A DNA stretch of 64,000 nucleotides, from positions 163,607,998 through 163,671,997 of the forward strand of contig CM028379.1 of assembly GCA_013146195.2 (NCBI GenBank). The letters run 5' to 3'. Shown here piece by piece: positions 1 to 11,133 of the stretch. A program made the position numbers and the translations under genes. Numbering within the stretch: the first letter of the stretch is position 1; the number at the start of each line of letters is the position of its first letter. The notes beneath the pieces were generated by a model that saw only the letters and a list, made by a program, of their open reading frames with translations, made no database searches and had not been told where the DNA came from. Source of the stretch: Codonopsis lanceolata (taxonomy: Eukaryota; Streptophyta; Magnoliopsida; Asterales; Campanulaceae).

Positions 1-1081
1 TACGAGATGGGAAGGTGTTAGGCACCCAACTCGCCATTTCGGTCTCAAAAATAGTTTTTGGCTAAAATATGCTTTTATTATATTTATCTAACAAATGAAA
101 TAAAGTATTAAAAGCAGGTATATCTGTATTTACATTATTTACGGACTTGCAGTCGCCTCCTTCTAGTAATTACAAATACATTTAAAAATATTTGGCCATA
201 ATAATGGCTCTTTTTAATGCTATTTTCTACATAAATCAGAACAGCATAACTGCTTATATTTTTTTACATTAGGCCGGATGAAAATAGCATTTTTTATATA
301 AAAACCCTTAAAGGTTTACCTTTAAGAGCGTGAAATCTTCGCTCGTCGCTTCGGAGAGGGAGTCTTTTTTCTTCTGCGATTCAGGCCGAGATAAGCGTTT
401 TCGAAAGTTGCTTCTGGGCACCGTAACACGGGCGGAGCAACTATTTCCGTTTTTGCTGTTGTTTTCTTCTTCTTTGGCGGCAAGGCGAGCAAGCGCTTGC
501 TTCTAAGCGATTTGGCCTTTGGATTCGGGCGAGCAACCGCTGCTTTTCGAGATTTTGGGCCCGGGAAAATAGGGTCGAATCTAACTAGGGGCTAAGGCTC
601 ACTTTGACCGATTGGTTTTGTATTTGGAGGAGTTTTGGCGAGCCGAGGCTTTATAGGAGGAGTGAACTCTCTCATTTCACGATCACTCTCTGACGTAACA
701 ACGCTAAGCAGGTGTATTGAGAAAATTCTCGGCCTTCAACAACTGAAGCAGACACCTCTATTTATAGGTGAGAGGAGGGACACCGCTGTCTTTAAAATTT
801 CTTCTTTGTGCTTCATTAGCTTGTACCGCGCGCTTGAGAGCTTGCATGAATTTTCAAATCGTAATCACTGTTTGGGCTCTGGGCGCCGCGCCTGGTTCTC
901 TTGGTGGTGGCGCTTTGAGCCTTTTTAGCCCCGACACTCGGCCCTTGCATTTTCTTGTTTTATGCATCTGCTTTGTCTTTTGCATTTTAAAACCATATAA
1001 CTTGACATTTGTTAAGTTTTAACAGTCTTGATATCGCATGTCATGTTACATACCAGGGGGTACGAAATTCGGTTGTCTACA
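1..1081 (+). mobile_element. 3' part of a long LTR-like repeat, copy A (cut by window edge)
   Basis: This stretch aligns base for base with 40698-41795 and ends in the same way, with TGTCTACA followed by GAGCCCCTC. In the complete copy the repeat opens with TGTAGACACC at 38791, so the TG...CA ends fit an LTR. Only the last third is present here because the window starts inside it. Compared with copy B, the stretch around 330-560 differs strongly at GC-rich spots, while the flanking AT-rich sequence is nearly identical. No coding capacity is evident. An LTR is the best reading, but the ends also form a terminal inverted repeat (see 38791-41795). Confidence 0.6.
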
Positions 1082-1088
1082 GAGCCCC

Positions 1089-1144
1089 TCAACGATGGAG
1101 TTTACGGGTAACCCGCAGCTTACCGAGTAAACAAACATCGTTGA
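1089..1144 (+). other. Nested stem-loop just after the LTR end, copy A
   Basis: Eight bases after the LTR end, three inverted segments nest inside one another: TCAACGATG pairs with CATCGTTGA (9 bp), GTTTAC with GTAAAC (6 bp) and GGTAA with TTACC (5 bp). The same 56 nt occur unchanged in copy B at 41803-41858. The position resembles a leader or packaging region of a retroelement transcript. That role is inference. Confidence 0.55.
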
Positions 1145-1432
1145 TAAGAAATAGACTCCCTAATTTCGTAGAAATTATAATGGGGAGTAATGCAACAGGT
1201 ACCAGTTATAATGTAATAGTTTATAATGCAAACCAAATCTCACATATCCTATACATATTTAGTCGGTAATAGCAGGTTATCATAGTTTTTAAGCAGATAT
1301 GCAAATTACGTGCTCTAATGGTCGGACCTACAGAAGTAGGCTGCTTACGTATCCCTTAATAAAATGAATCAGACCAAACGTAGTTAGGTGCAGTGCAAAC
1401 ATTTGGGTGGAATGTCAAGATCAAAACATTGC

Positions 1433-2045
1433 ATCCTCAAAGGTGGAGACCCTTGAACACAATGGTGGGATAGATCACATCCTCAAAGGTGGAGACCCTT
1501 TGCCGAATGCGATGGTGGAACACATCATGGGTTGATCATTCGTCTCGGGGTTATGCCCCGTGAAGAGATGATCCTATGCTACTCCTACAAAGCAGGAAAG
1601 CATCGCATCCTTAAAGGTGGAGACCCTTCGTCGAATGCGATGGTGGAACACATCATGGGTTGACCATTCGTCTTGGGGTTACGCCCCATGAGGAGATGAT
1701 CCTATGCTACTTCTACAAAGCAGGAAAGCATCGCATCCTTAAAGGTGGAGACCCTTCGTCGAATGCGATGGTGGAACACATCATGGGTTGATCATTCGTC
1801 TTGGGGTTACGCCCCGTGAGGAGATGATCCTATACTACTACTACAAAGCAAGAAGAAACATCGCATCCCCAAAGGTGGAGACCCTTCGTCGAATGCGATG
1901 GTAGAGCACATCATGGGTTGATCATTCATCTCGGAGTTACGTCCCGCGAGGAGATGATCCTATACTACTCCTATAAAGTAGGAAAGCATCGCATCCTCAA
2001 AGGTGGAGACCCTTTGTCGAATGCGATGGTGGAACACATTTTTTA
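1433..2045 (+). repeat. 128-bp tandem array with an internal hairpin, copy A
   Basis: The word GGTGGAGACCC recurs at 1442, 1488, 1616, 1744, 1874 and 2002, giving one short and four full periods of 128-130 bp. Each full unit carries ATCAT...CTCGGGGTTACGCCCCGTGAG...GATGATC, a hairpin with a GGGG/CCCC core. The array is also present in copy B (42162-42760), so it belongs to the element rather than to the insertion site. Confidence 0.85.
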
Positions 2046-2480
2046 TGCAAAAAAAAAAAAAAAGTAAAATACTTTACCTTTTCTTATCATTGTCTTGTTT
2101 TTGCTGATTTTGCTGCTGAGTTTTCTCCTTTGATGCGCTTCTGACTCTTGCTGGAGATTTTTCTTTTGCTTGCTTTCCAACTTTTGCTGAAGATTTTCTT
2201 CCGCTTGCTTTTCCAACTTTTGCTGGAGATTTTCTTTCGCTTGCTTTTCTTGCTTGCATTTTTTTTCTTGCATTTATATATTTTTTTTCTTGCATCTTTT
2301 TTCTCTTTTTTTTGCTGTACACATTTTCTTTTTTTTTCTTTTTTGTTGTACACATTTTCTCTTTTTTTTTTCTTTTTTGTTGTACACATTTTCTTTTTTT
2401 TTTCTTTTTTATTGTACACATTTTCTCTTCTTTTTTTTTATTTTTACGTTTTTTTTTCTTTTTTTTTGCTGTACATATTT
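2046..2480. repeat. T-rich low-complexity tract with two short tandem arrays, copy A
   Basis: About 2140-2260 holds three copies of a 35-36 bp unit around TTTTGCTGGAGATTTTCTTC. About 2310-2480 holds a roughly 33-bp unit containing TGTACACATTTTC followed by T runs. The long lysine-rich (minus) and phenylalanine-rich (plus) open frames here are by-products of composition, not genes. Confidence 0.75.
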
Positions 2481-2888
2481 TACCTTTGCTACTGCCTTTT
2501 CTTTTATTGTTGCTATTCTTCTTGCTTTTCTGATCATTTTGCTGCTGATCTGCTAAAGATACGAGCTTTCTTTTGGTTTTGGATGGATGACCGGCAATTT
2601 TTGTTAACAAAGATAACTTTGTTAACTTTTCGTTAAGCTTTAGGGGTCGTTTCGCAACTTGGGAAACTTGAGGACTAAGTGCTGAACTTTTGAACTTCGG
2701 AGGGGAAAAGATGAAAATCCTCTTTCCTTCCCTCATAAGTGATGGGAAGTGAAAGCAGAAGTAGCTTTCAGCTTCTTCTTCTTCTTCGTTCTCTTCTTTC
2801 TTCACCATTGCTGCCGACGAAGCTTATTTCTCCGTTTCTTCTCTTTTTCTCAATTTTCTTCCACAAATTTGCGTGTTTTGCTTGACAA

Positions 2889-5722
2889 ATGGCATCTACT
2901 TCGAGATCTCGGAAGGAAAAGGCACCGATGTACCAAGATTCAGGTGAAGAAAGGAAAGAACCTCCTCCCTTGATCCGAAATCACGTCAAATATTACTATT
3001 TGAAGGATAATTGGAGCAACCGCCTTCGCGATCGAAACACCCATGTGTCTAATATTCTGAATCCCACTGTAAGCTTTTTTTTTCATCAACCCATTTGGAT
3101 GAATTTTCAGATCTTCTAGATTTCTCTGCCGTTTTGGGCTTTTGGAGCATACCTGTTCTTGCTCATGATGCTTATGCATGCAATTTATGTGCTAGAATGA
3201 TGCAATTTGGCAATTTATCTATAGCAAAAATATGAAATTCATGCTATATATTTTTACGATGCATACTTTGAATAATTGACACTATTTGACTCTGCGATGC
3301 ATATTTTATATCATTGATGTAATTCGGCTACATGATGCATGTTCGAATTTCAAAAAATATATATATTTTTTAGGATGCACGTCTATGAAATAGACTTTTT
3401 GGAAATATGATGCATTTTTTCCTTTTATTTTTTTTCCTTTTATTTTTATATTTTCGGGCATATTTTTGGATACATGCAAAATGTAACAGGAATATTTTAT
3501 GCAATAATATTCACTTTTACAAATGCATATGCTGCAGAGATATGATAAATGCCACATAAATATTTTCTTTCAATATTTGCAACATTTTATTTTCGCAAAT
3601 GCTAGAATGCAATTATTTGGAAAATGAATGCAAATATTAATGATGAATGGCTAATGCATGCATACATCATTTTTATGGGGATGCAAATGTGATATAGAAA
3701 ATATATTAGATGATTGCTAACATGTTGCATGTGCATTATTCAATATGTGCAAAAATGCAACATGTACTTATTTTTGAAATGCAAAGCGCACATTTTTTTT
3801 ATGCAGGGATGTCAATATATATATATTATTTTTGAATGCAAATATGCAATATATATATTTTTTGAATGCAAAAGTGCAATATAATTTTTATTTTTGATAT
3901 ATAACGCAAAATGCAAAATTTTCATGAGGATTATTTATAAAATGCGATATATGTTTCTTTTTCTTAACGACATGCACAGGAAATTAAATAAAAGATAAGA
4001 ATTTTACCTTTTCCCATTCTTTTTCTCGATCTTGATATCTTCTGTTTTTCTTTCTTTTTTCTTCCTTTTCGATCGTAGGCCCACGACTCGGATTCGGGCA
4101 AGTTGTGCCAATGTTTCGGACATATATAACTTAATGCCCGAGGCGCCGCGAGTTTTGGTGGAGTCTTAAAGCCGATGCATTCTGCGGGCTTTCCGTCCCC
4201 AGCTTTTTGCCTATTTTCGATGTTTTGAGGGGCTATTGGTGGGATACCACCCATACCTTCCATTTTAGCTGGGGGGGAGGCGACCTTGACCCCGTGCGAT
4301 TTTGCTGCTATTATGGGCATCCCTACCAGCATCAGTAGGACTCTGGAGCCAGATTATACCCTCCGTCACCACCACGACGTGGTGAAAGATCTCTTGGGCT
4401 TTGTGCCTGAATACAAATCTGCTGATAAGATCTTTATTGGTAGTGTAAGGAAATGGCTTTTAGCGAATGCCGGGAAGGTTGCAGAAGATGATAGCGAGAT
4501 CGTAGCTCGAGTTGCCGAGGCATTCTTATTCTTTTTCTTAGGTCGTTGCTTTTTGCCAATTCGTCCACTTCTTTGAGGATTTCCCTCTGGGATGTTTGAG
4601 GGATTTGGATCATGTCATCGACTATGATCGGCGAGCGGGCTGGCCGAGTATGCTTCTATGGATAGAGCTAGCCAAAGCGATTAGCCGAATCTCAATGGCT
4701 TTGTTCGGCTTTAGGAGGTATCCTTTCTTTTTCCTACTTTTGTCTTTTTTCAAAGACACTTTTTCATCATTTATTTTTTCGCAAAGCATTTTTTTTGATT
4801 CTTTTTTTTCCCGCAAGTTTGGACTTACTCGATCTTCCATTTCATGCCGAGTCAGCATCACCTGCGTTCACGAGCCACCTTATTTGGTGAGTTCGTGAAT
4901 GCTAACGAGTTAAGCCGAATCGAGATGGCGATTGCTTGGATCTGATGAGAGTTTGCGGGAGAGAATAGCTAGCTCGGCGCCAGACGCGGTGCATTTTTTT
5001 CCCTGGAGGAGCTGGTGGAGCATTATATGATTACTAGAAATGAGTAGATGTCGAATATTGATGGTATCTATCATGGTTGATTCGTTATATATAGGAGAAG
5101 CGGGTCAACCGTCGATTTACGCTGCGACATTCCCGGTGGCTTCCACATGCCTCCCCTTGGGTGGTTGCTCCGATTTCTTGCCAAAGCGAGGTATCGATTA
5201 CGTCGAGATTTCTTATGCCTCGGTGATTTCCCGTTATGGCACACGAGGATTTTCGAGGACTATGCTCCATCACGCCCCTCATGTTCTGTGGGTAGCCGGT
5301 GTGCTTCGATGCCTCTGACGGGCCGAGGCCTTCTTTTCTAGCCCTTGACACGTAGCTAGAGTTTTATGTGCTGGCGATGCTTTTTCCCACCTTCCGATAT
5401 CATCGTGAAAGGATCGTGGAGAATGTCCTTCCCGATCTGAGACATCCCCGAGGAGTATCATGTCGGCGAGCTCGCGTAGTAAACATTTTCTTGCCCTTCC
5501 TTTTCTTTTTTCTTTTGCATCATCTCTTTTTTTCATTCATTTTTTGAAGACTATATATTTTCTCTTTTCTTTGTCATCAACATCTTTTCCAGTTAATGTC
5601 GACGTACAAGAGGCTGTCGGGGCTTTTTAGCATCAACAAGCTTTACCGGCGGCTTGTAGATGAGTTTTCTGTCGGGGAATGATGGTAAGACAAACCAGTC
5701 GAGATGATGATGATGATGATGC
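2889..5722 (+). pseudogene. Plant mobile domain (PMD) gene, damaged copy A
   Basis: Exon 1 is 2889-3068, from ATG (protein start MASTSRSRKEKAPMYQ) to a GTAAGC donor. A T-rich intron of about 1 kb follows. The PMD core begins near 4240 and includes DFAAIMGIPTSISR and, at 4430-4540, a segment reading KWLLANAGKVAEDDSE followed by FLFFFLG. Later exons match copy B around 4590-4710, 4840-5340, 5400-5490 and 5595-5720, but the frame breaks repeatedly. PMD proteins occur as host genes (MAIN/MAIL1) and inside transposable elements; the LTR-like repeat upstream points to the second kind. Many of the frame breaks fall where copy B has CAG or CTG, so some may be sequencing errors. The gap at 5760 removes whatever followed. 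Confidence 0.6.
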
Positions 5723-5759
5723 GTGGTGGATCGAGTCGTGGTTAGGCGAGAGGACGAGG

Positions 5760-5859
5760 NNNNNNNNNNNNNNNNNNNNNNNNNNNNNNNNNNNNNNNNN
5801 NNNNNNNNNNNNNNNNNNNNNNNNNNNNNNNNNNNNNNNNNNNNNNNNNNNNNNNNNNN
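5760..5859. other. Assembly gap of exactly 100 N
   Basis: A round 100-N run is the usual mark of a scaffold join of unknown size. The left side stops inside the PMD gene, at the point equivalent to 46514. The right side starts in unrelated AT-rich DNA, so adjacency across this point is not shown by sequence. Confidence 0.95.
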
Positions 5860-7220
5860 TGAACTATATACAAAATATATCTTCCCAAAATGATGGTATG
5901 ACTAAACACTAAAGCACATAAGAATACAAGACACTCGACATCTGAATCTCCCAATAATGCAAAATACATTTGAAACCTACATTACCTCATTGAAGTTGAG
6001 TTATAAGAAACGATTTCTTAAGAAAACAAATGGCAAGATCGAACCTATATAACTCACAACACTAAAAATCCAACTAGTATATAAAATGAAATAAAATAAA
6101 AAGGAATTACAAGACAATCCTCATAAAAATGACAAGCAAAATTTATGTACAAATAAGTTTCGAGCGAGCATCTGCGTTATGCGTAAATATACATATACAA
6201 ATCCTCTTGCTAAAATTTCTTATTTTAGTTATTCGGCTTGACAACCACAAATATTTACAACCGAAATGCCCTTGATTTGATTTTTATAACCCTTGTTGAA
6301 AAAAGACACATCAAACCTAGCCGATATCTCACATGCTTAAAAGACCACGATTACTTAGCGTAATAATAACTAATCGAACAACAAGCTAGTAAGAGGCACA
6401 ATTACACAAAATCAACAAAGCAGATACAACAAAAATTCACAAATCAAAGCAAAATACAGAATAAATGTTTTATGAACACAGGGGAGCCAATAGCCGAGGA
6501 TGGTAAAGAGATTGTTGTTGTTGAAGAGCGCCTTGGCTTTGCTGCAAAGCTCTTGTTGTTTGTTGGCGCCTCGATCTTTGCGTTCTTGAGATCGATTCTC
6601 TAATCGAATCAAGCGAAGGGTTCACGGTGGGGGATTTGAATGAATGCTAGGGTTTGCCGGTAAAATGGGGGAAAAGGAGAGAAGAAGAGAGAGAGGAAGG
6701 TTCAGGATTTGTGGAAGAGGAGATGGAGCCTTTATGGATTCGGGTTTGGATCATAGGCCATGGAGGATGGCGTGAAGGGAGAGGGAAATGAGCGAGGAAG
6801 AGGCAGTTAATTTGGGGGAGGATTTTGGGAGATGGTTTTTGGATTTGGGGTTAATATTTTGTTTTCGCCCATTCGGCGAAAAAGGAAGATTGTTTTGGAT
6901 TTGGCGTTAATTTTGGGGTTTGGAGTGGAGGAGTTTTAATTTTTGAGAACATGATTATTAATTGACTTGAAATATATTTTATAATTTAAATACTTTCTTC
7001 GTTTAGGTAAATAGTCTTAGTTTAAAGTCATTTTTTAAAAATAAGCAACTTTAATAGTTTATTAGTAATAAAATGATACTTGTATATCTTAATTTTAAAT
7101 TGTACTCTTTAAATGATACTTTATTAGTAATAAAATGATACTTGTATATAATTTCACTTTATTAATTTAAATCAAATTTACTCAATTTATATAATTTTGT
7201 TATTTTCAATATATAAATTA
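5860..7220. other. Unassigned stretch; possible 5' end of a minus-strand gene at 6412-6720
   Basis: 5860-6400 is AT-rich with no convincing reading frame. On the minus strand, 6720-6640 is pyrimidine-rich and contains AAACCCTAGC, as plant 5' leaders often do. It is followed by a 66-codon open frame (6612-6412) containing ERKDRGANKQQELCSKAKAL, which starts at TTG rather than ATG. I do not recognise the peptide. If it is a gene, its remainder would lie towards the gap. 6960-7220 is AT-rich filler with repeated AAATGATACTT words. Confidence 0.25.
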
Positions 7221-7221
7221 A

Positions 7222-7320
7222 TGTGAATATTTTAATTTTGTAATTATATTGATGTTAATCATTTTAATTATTGATATTATATTATTAAATTAACATTTCA
7301 AATATTACTTTAATAATAAA
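7222..7320 (+). repeat. Single copy of the AT-rich unit that is tandem at 11134-11860
   Basis: This segment, from AATGTGAATATTTTAATTTT to AACATTTCAAATATTAC, is the same sequence as the five-copy array 4 kb to the right, but stands alone and lacks the ACGTTAAG linker. It may be the unexpanded progenitor. Confidence 0.7.
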
Positions 7321-7374
7321 ATATCACTCATTAAAATGATTATAATTTCCTATACATCCTATATGTTACATATA

Positions 7375-7375
<1 letters not shown>

Positions 7376-7428
<53 letters not shown>
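7376..7428. repeat. (TA)n microsatellite
   Basis: An almost pure TA dinucleotide run lies at the left edge of the satellite patchwork. Confidence 0.95.
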
Positions 7429-7434
<6 letters not shown>

Positions 7435-7529
7435 AAGGATTTTACAAAACAAAAATATTCCAAAACATTATTTATTTTAAATTTACAAAGGTATTTTATA
7501 CACGCGGTTGCGTTATTTTAGTTGGTTAA

Positions 7530-8290
7530 CTTCAATGCTACGCTACATTACGCATGCGCTACGTTACGCTGTTAAGTTGCTGTTATGTTACGTTGTTGCC
7601 AAGTTGCTGCCTGCTGTTGCCAAGTTGTTGTTACGCCACATTTGCTGTTGTTATGTTACGCCACGTTAAGCTGCCAAGTTGCCAAGTTACGCTTTTGCTG
7701 TTAAGCCACGCTACATTGCCTGTTGTTACGCTTGCCACGTTGCCACGCCACGCAAGTTACGCCAGTTAGTTGCTGTTAAGTTACATTACGTTGCTGTTGT
7801 TGTTGTTGCTGCCGCCGCCACGTTAAGCTGTTGTTATTGCCACGTTAAGCTAACTTGCCACGCACGTTGCGTTACGCCACGTTAAGTTGCTAAGTGTTAC
7901 GTTAAGTTGCTTCGTTGCTTGCCAAGTTGTTAAGTTGTTACGCCACGCTAAATTGCTGTTGTTGCCACGCTAGTTAATTTGGGTTGGGTTGCTGGTTGCC
8001 AGTTGCCAGCTAAAAAAGCTGTTAAGTTACGCCACGTTAGTTGCCACGCCACGCTTGCTTATGTTGCCACGCCATTATTAATGCTACGCCACGTTGGTCC
8101 ACGCCATTACGTTGCGCTGCTGTTGCCATTAAGTTGCCACACACGCTTAAGTTGTTAAGTTAAATTGTTACATTACGCTGTTAAGTTGTTACGCGTTAAG
8201 TTACGTTGCCACGCTAAGTTGCTAAGTTACGCCACGCTGGTTGCTGTTAAGTTGCTTGCTAAAGTTAAGCTGTTGTTAAGTTACGTATAC
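7530..8290. repeat. Degenerate short-word satellite, left block
   Basis: Sequence built almost wholly from a few words (GTTAAG, GTTGCTGTT, TTACG, GCCACGC) in irregular order. No fixed period is visible by eye and there is no gene; the short frames here simply read through the repeat. Confidence 0.75.
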
Positions 8291-8299
8291 GTTAAGTTA

Positions 8300-9300
8300 T
8301 AACATTTTGCCAATAGGCATAGCGTGTTTTCATGTTATAATGGTTCATTGTGCCCATTATAACATTTCAATAGGCGTAGTGTTTTCATGTTATAATCCAC
8401 TAATCGTATTTCATTATACCATTTCACCAATAGGCGAAGGTGTTTTCATGTTATAATGGTCCATCATACTAGCTTCATTATAACATTTCGCCAATAGGCG
8501 TAGCGTGTTTTCATGTTATAATGGTCCTATCATTATTCCATTATACCATTTCGCTAATAGACGATCGTTTCATGTTATAATGGTCCATCATACTCCATTA
8601 TACCATTTCGTCAATAGGCGTAGTTTTCATGTTATAATGGTCCATCGTATTCCATTATAACATTTCGCCATTAATAGGCGTAGCGTGTTTTCATGTTATA
8701 ATGGTCCATCATACTAGCTCCATTATAACATTTCGCCAATAGGCGTAGCGTGTCTTCATGTTATAACGGTCTATCGTATTCCTTTATACCATTTCGCTAA
8801 TAGACGTATCGTGTTTCATGTTATAATGGTCCATCGTACTCCATTATACCATTTCGCCAATAGCCGTCGCGTGTTTTCATGTTATAATGGTCCATCGTAG
8901 TCCATTATAACATTTCACCATTAATAGGCGTAACGTGTTTTCATGTTATAATGGTCCATCGCATCTATTATACCATTTCGCCAATAAGATCGGTCCATCA
9001 TACTAGCTCCATTATAACATTATCGCCAATGGTCCATGTTATAATGGTCTACATTATAACATCGTGTTTCACCATCATACTCCATTTCGTCAATAAGTAA
9101 CGTGTTTTCATGTTATAATGGTCCATCGTAGTCCATTATAACATTTCACCATTAATAGGCGTAACGTGTTTTCAAGTTATAATGGTCCATTGTACTCCAT
9201 TATACCATTTCGCCAATAGCCGTCGCGTGTTTTCATGTTATAATGGTCAATCGTAGTCCATTATACCATTTCGTCAATAGGCGTAGCGTGTTTTCATGTT
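8300..9300. repeat. About 60-bp satellite, roughly 17 units, each with nested inverted repeats
   Basis: The typical unit runs CCATTATAACAT, then TTCGCCAATAGGCGTAGCG, then TGTTTTC, then ATGTTATAATGG and a spacer of about 12 bp. The outer arms CCATTATAACAT and ATGTTATAATGG are perfect 12-bp reverse complements. The inner CGCCAATAGGCG is a second perfect hairpin. Units vary by a few substitutions and by an extra ATTA in some. The stretch 8960-9080 is scrambled. Confidence 0.85.
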
Positions 9301-9528
9301 AAGTTACGTTAAGTTAATGTTATGTTATGTTAAGTTGCCACGCTAAGCTTAAGCGTGCTGTTACGCTATGTTGCTGTTGTTAAGTTAAGTTGCCACGTTA
9401 TGTTACGCTTAAGTTAAGTTAAGTTACGCTAACGTTACGCTAAGCCAAGTTAAGTTGTTGTTAAGTTACGTTAAGTTAAGTTAAGTAACGCTAGTTAATG
9501 TTGCCACGCTAAGTAAAGTTAAGTTGTT
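9300..9528. repeat. Degenerate short-word satellite, middle block
   Basis: The same word set as the left block (GTTAAG, ACGTTAAG, GCCACGC) resumes immediately after the last palindromic unit. Confidence 0.7.
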
Positions 9529-9529
9529 G

Positions 9530-9804
9530 TTATCCGAGGTTGGGTGTTCGAAGTCTCACCAGAGACACCCTAGACTTTACAACCTCAAGAGAGAGGTCAG
9601 TGTTCAAGCCTCTTCCGTGAGGCATCATTGTTAAAGTCTTATCCAAAGGCCCCTTTAGCTACTCACTTATCTTAACTGAGAGGTTGAATATTCAAGCCCT
9701 ACTAGAGGCACCCCGGTACTTAACTACTCATCCGAGAGGTTGGTGTTCAAAGCCTCACTAGAGGCACCATTTGTTCGAGCCACACCAAAGGCATCATATA
9801 CATA
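9530..9804. repeat. Imperfect tandem repeat around GAGAGGTTGGTGTTCAAGCC
   Basis: About five degraded copies of a motif pairing GAGAGGTTG(G)TGTTCAAGCC with TCACTAGAGGCACC, spaced at roughly 35-80 bp. Not seen elsewhere in the window. Confidence 0.6.
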
Positions 9805-9844
9805 TAATTGTAGCCTTTCAAGGCATTAAAATAATAATAAAAAA
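9805..9844 (+). repeat. Left arm of a 40-bp inverted repeat
   Basis: TAATTGTAGCCTTTCAAGGC and the following ATTAAAATAATAAT are the reverse complement of 11010-11053, with a few indels in the A run. GCCTTTCAAGGC inside each arm is itself palindromic. Confidence 0.75.
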
Positions 9845-11009
9845 GTTAAGTTAAGTTACATTACGTTAAGCTGTTAAGTTACGCTACGTTAAGCTAAGCC
9901 AAGTTATGTTTGTTGTTAAGTTAAGTTACGCCACGTTAAGTTAAATTGTTACGCCACGCTAAACCAAGTTAAGTTATGTTAAGTTGTTGCTAAGTTAAAC
10001 CAAGTTGTTGTTAAGTTGCTGCTGTTACGCGTTGTTGTTACGCTACGTTAAGCCAAGTTGCTTATGTCACGCTAAGCAAAGCTAAGTTGCCTAATGTTAA
10101 GCCATGTTGTTGCCACGCTACATTTAAGTTAAATTGCCACGCCACGCTAAGCTGCCACGCTAAGCTGTCTGTTGCTAAGTTGTTACGCCACGCTAGTTGC
10201 TGCCATGCCACGCTAAACCGCTGCCAGCCATGTTACGCTAAGCAAAGTTAAGTTGCTTCATGTTGTTAAGTTGTTAAGTTAAGCCACGCCACGCTTAGTT
10301 AAGTTAAATTACGCGCCACGCAAGTTAAGTTACGCTACGCTAAGCTAAGTTAAGTTATGTTGTTGTTGTTGTTGCCACGCTGCCACGCCACGCTGTTGTT
10401 GCCATTGCGCCACGCTAAACCGCTAAGTTGCTGCTGCTTGCCAAGTTACATTGCTGCTGCTGCCACGCCACGTTAAGCTGTTGTTATGTTGTTACAAAGT
10501 TAAGTTGCTATGTTGTTAAGTTGTTGTTAAGTTGCCACGCCACGCTTAAGCTGTTGCCGCCACGCCAAGCTAAGTTAAGTTATGTTGCTGCTGTTGAGCG
10601 CTGTTAAGTTACGCTACGCTAAGTTGCTTGTTAACGCCACGCCTAAACTAAGTGCTAAGTTATGTTACGTTGTTAAGTTAAGTTGCTGTTGTTGCTGTTG
10701 CTGCTGTTGTTGTTACGCCACGTTGCTAAGTTAAGTTATGTTACGTTAAGCAAGTTGCTGCCATGTTGCTGTGCTGTTGTTACGCTGCCACGCCACGCTT
10801 AAGTTGTTAACATTACGCTAAGCTGCCAAGTTCACGCAGTTGCTGTTGTTATGTTAAGTTAATTTGCTGTTGCGTTACGTTGCTGTTGCCACGCCACGCT
10901 TAGTTAATTTACGCCAGTTAAAGTTAAACCAAGTTGTTGTTAAGTTAAGTTACATTGCCACGATACGGTTATTGCACGTTAACGTTACATTACATTACGT
11001 TACGTTAAG
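9845..11009. repeat. Degenerate short-word satellite, right block between inverted arms
   Basis: About 1.16 kb of GTTAAG/GCCACGC/GTTGTTG words, enclosed by the inverted 40-bp arms. No gene. Confidence 0.7.
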
Positions 11010-11053
11010 TTTTTTTTTAATTATTATTTTTAATGCCTTGAAAGGCTACAATT
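11010..11053 (-). repeat. Right arm of the 40-bp inverted repeat
   Basis: Reverse complement of 9805-9844, ending in GCCTTGAAAGGCTACAATTA. Pure ACGTTAAGTT repeats follow to about 11130. Confidence 0.75.
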
Positions 11054-11133
11054 ACGTTAAGTTAAGTTAAGTTACGTTACGTTAAGTTACGTTAAGTTAA
11101 GTTAAGTTAAGTTACGTTACGTTAAGTTAAGTT

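Noticed and set aside
1081..1110. Primer-binding site right after the PMD element's LTR
   Set aside because: The sequence GAGCCCCTCAACGATGG does not start with TGG and matches no tRNA end I can recognise, so no site is annotated.
1433..2045. CRISPR-like array
   Set aside because: Whole 128-bp units are repeated with no unique spacers, in plant nuclear DNA; it is an ordinary tandem repeat.
2074..2808. 244-codon lysine-rich open frame on the minus strand, with counterparts at 42809-43511
   Set aside because: It reads through T-run minisatellites; frame and length change with homopolymer length between the two copies, so it is compositional.
7554..7885. Cysteine/leucine-rich open frames in the short-word satellite
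   Set aside because: They simply translate GTTGCTGTT/CCACGC words in different frames; no start context or domain.
11052..11130. Telomere-like repeat (GTTAAG/ACGTTAAGTT)
   Set aside because: It does not match the plant TTTAGGG repeat or a known variant, and blends into the irregular satellite.
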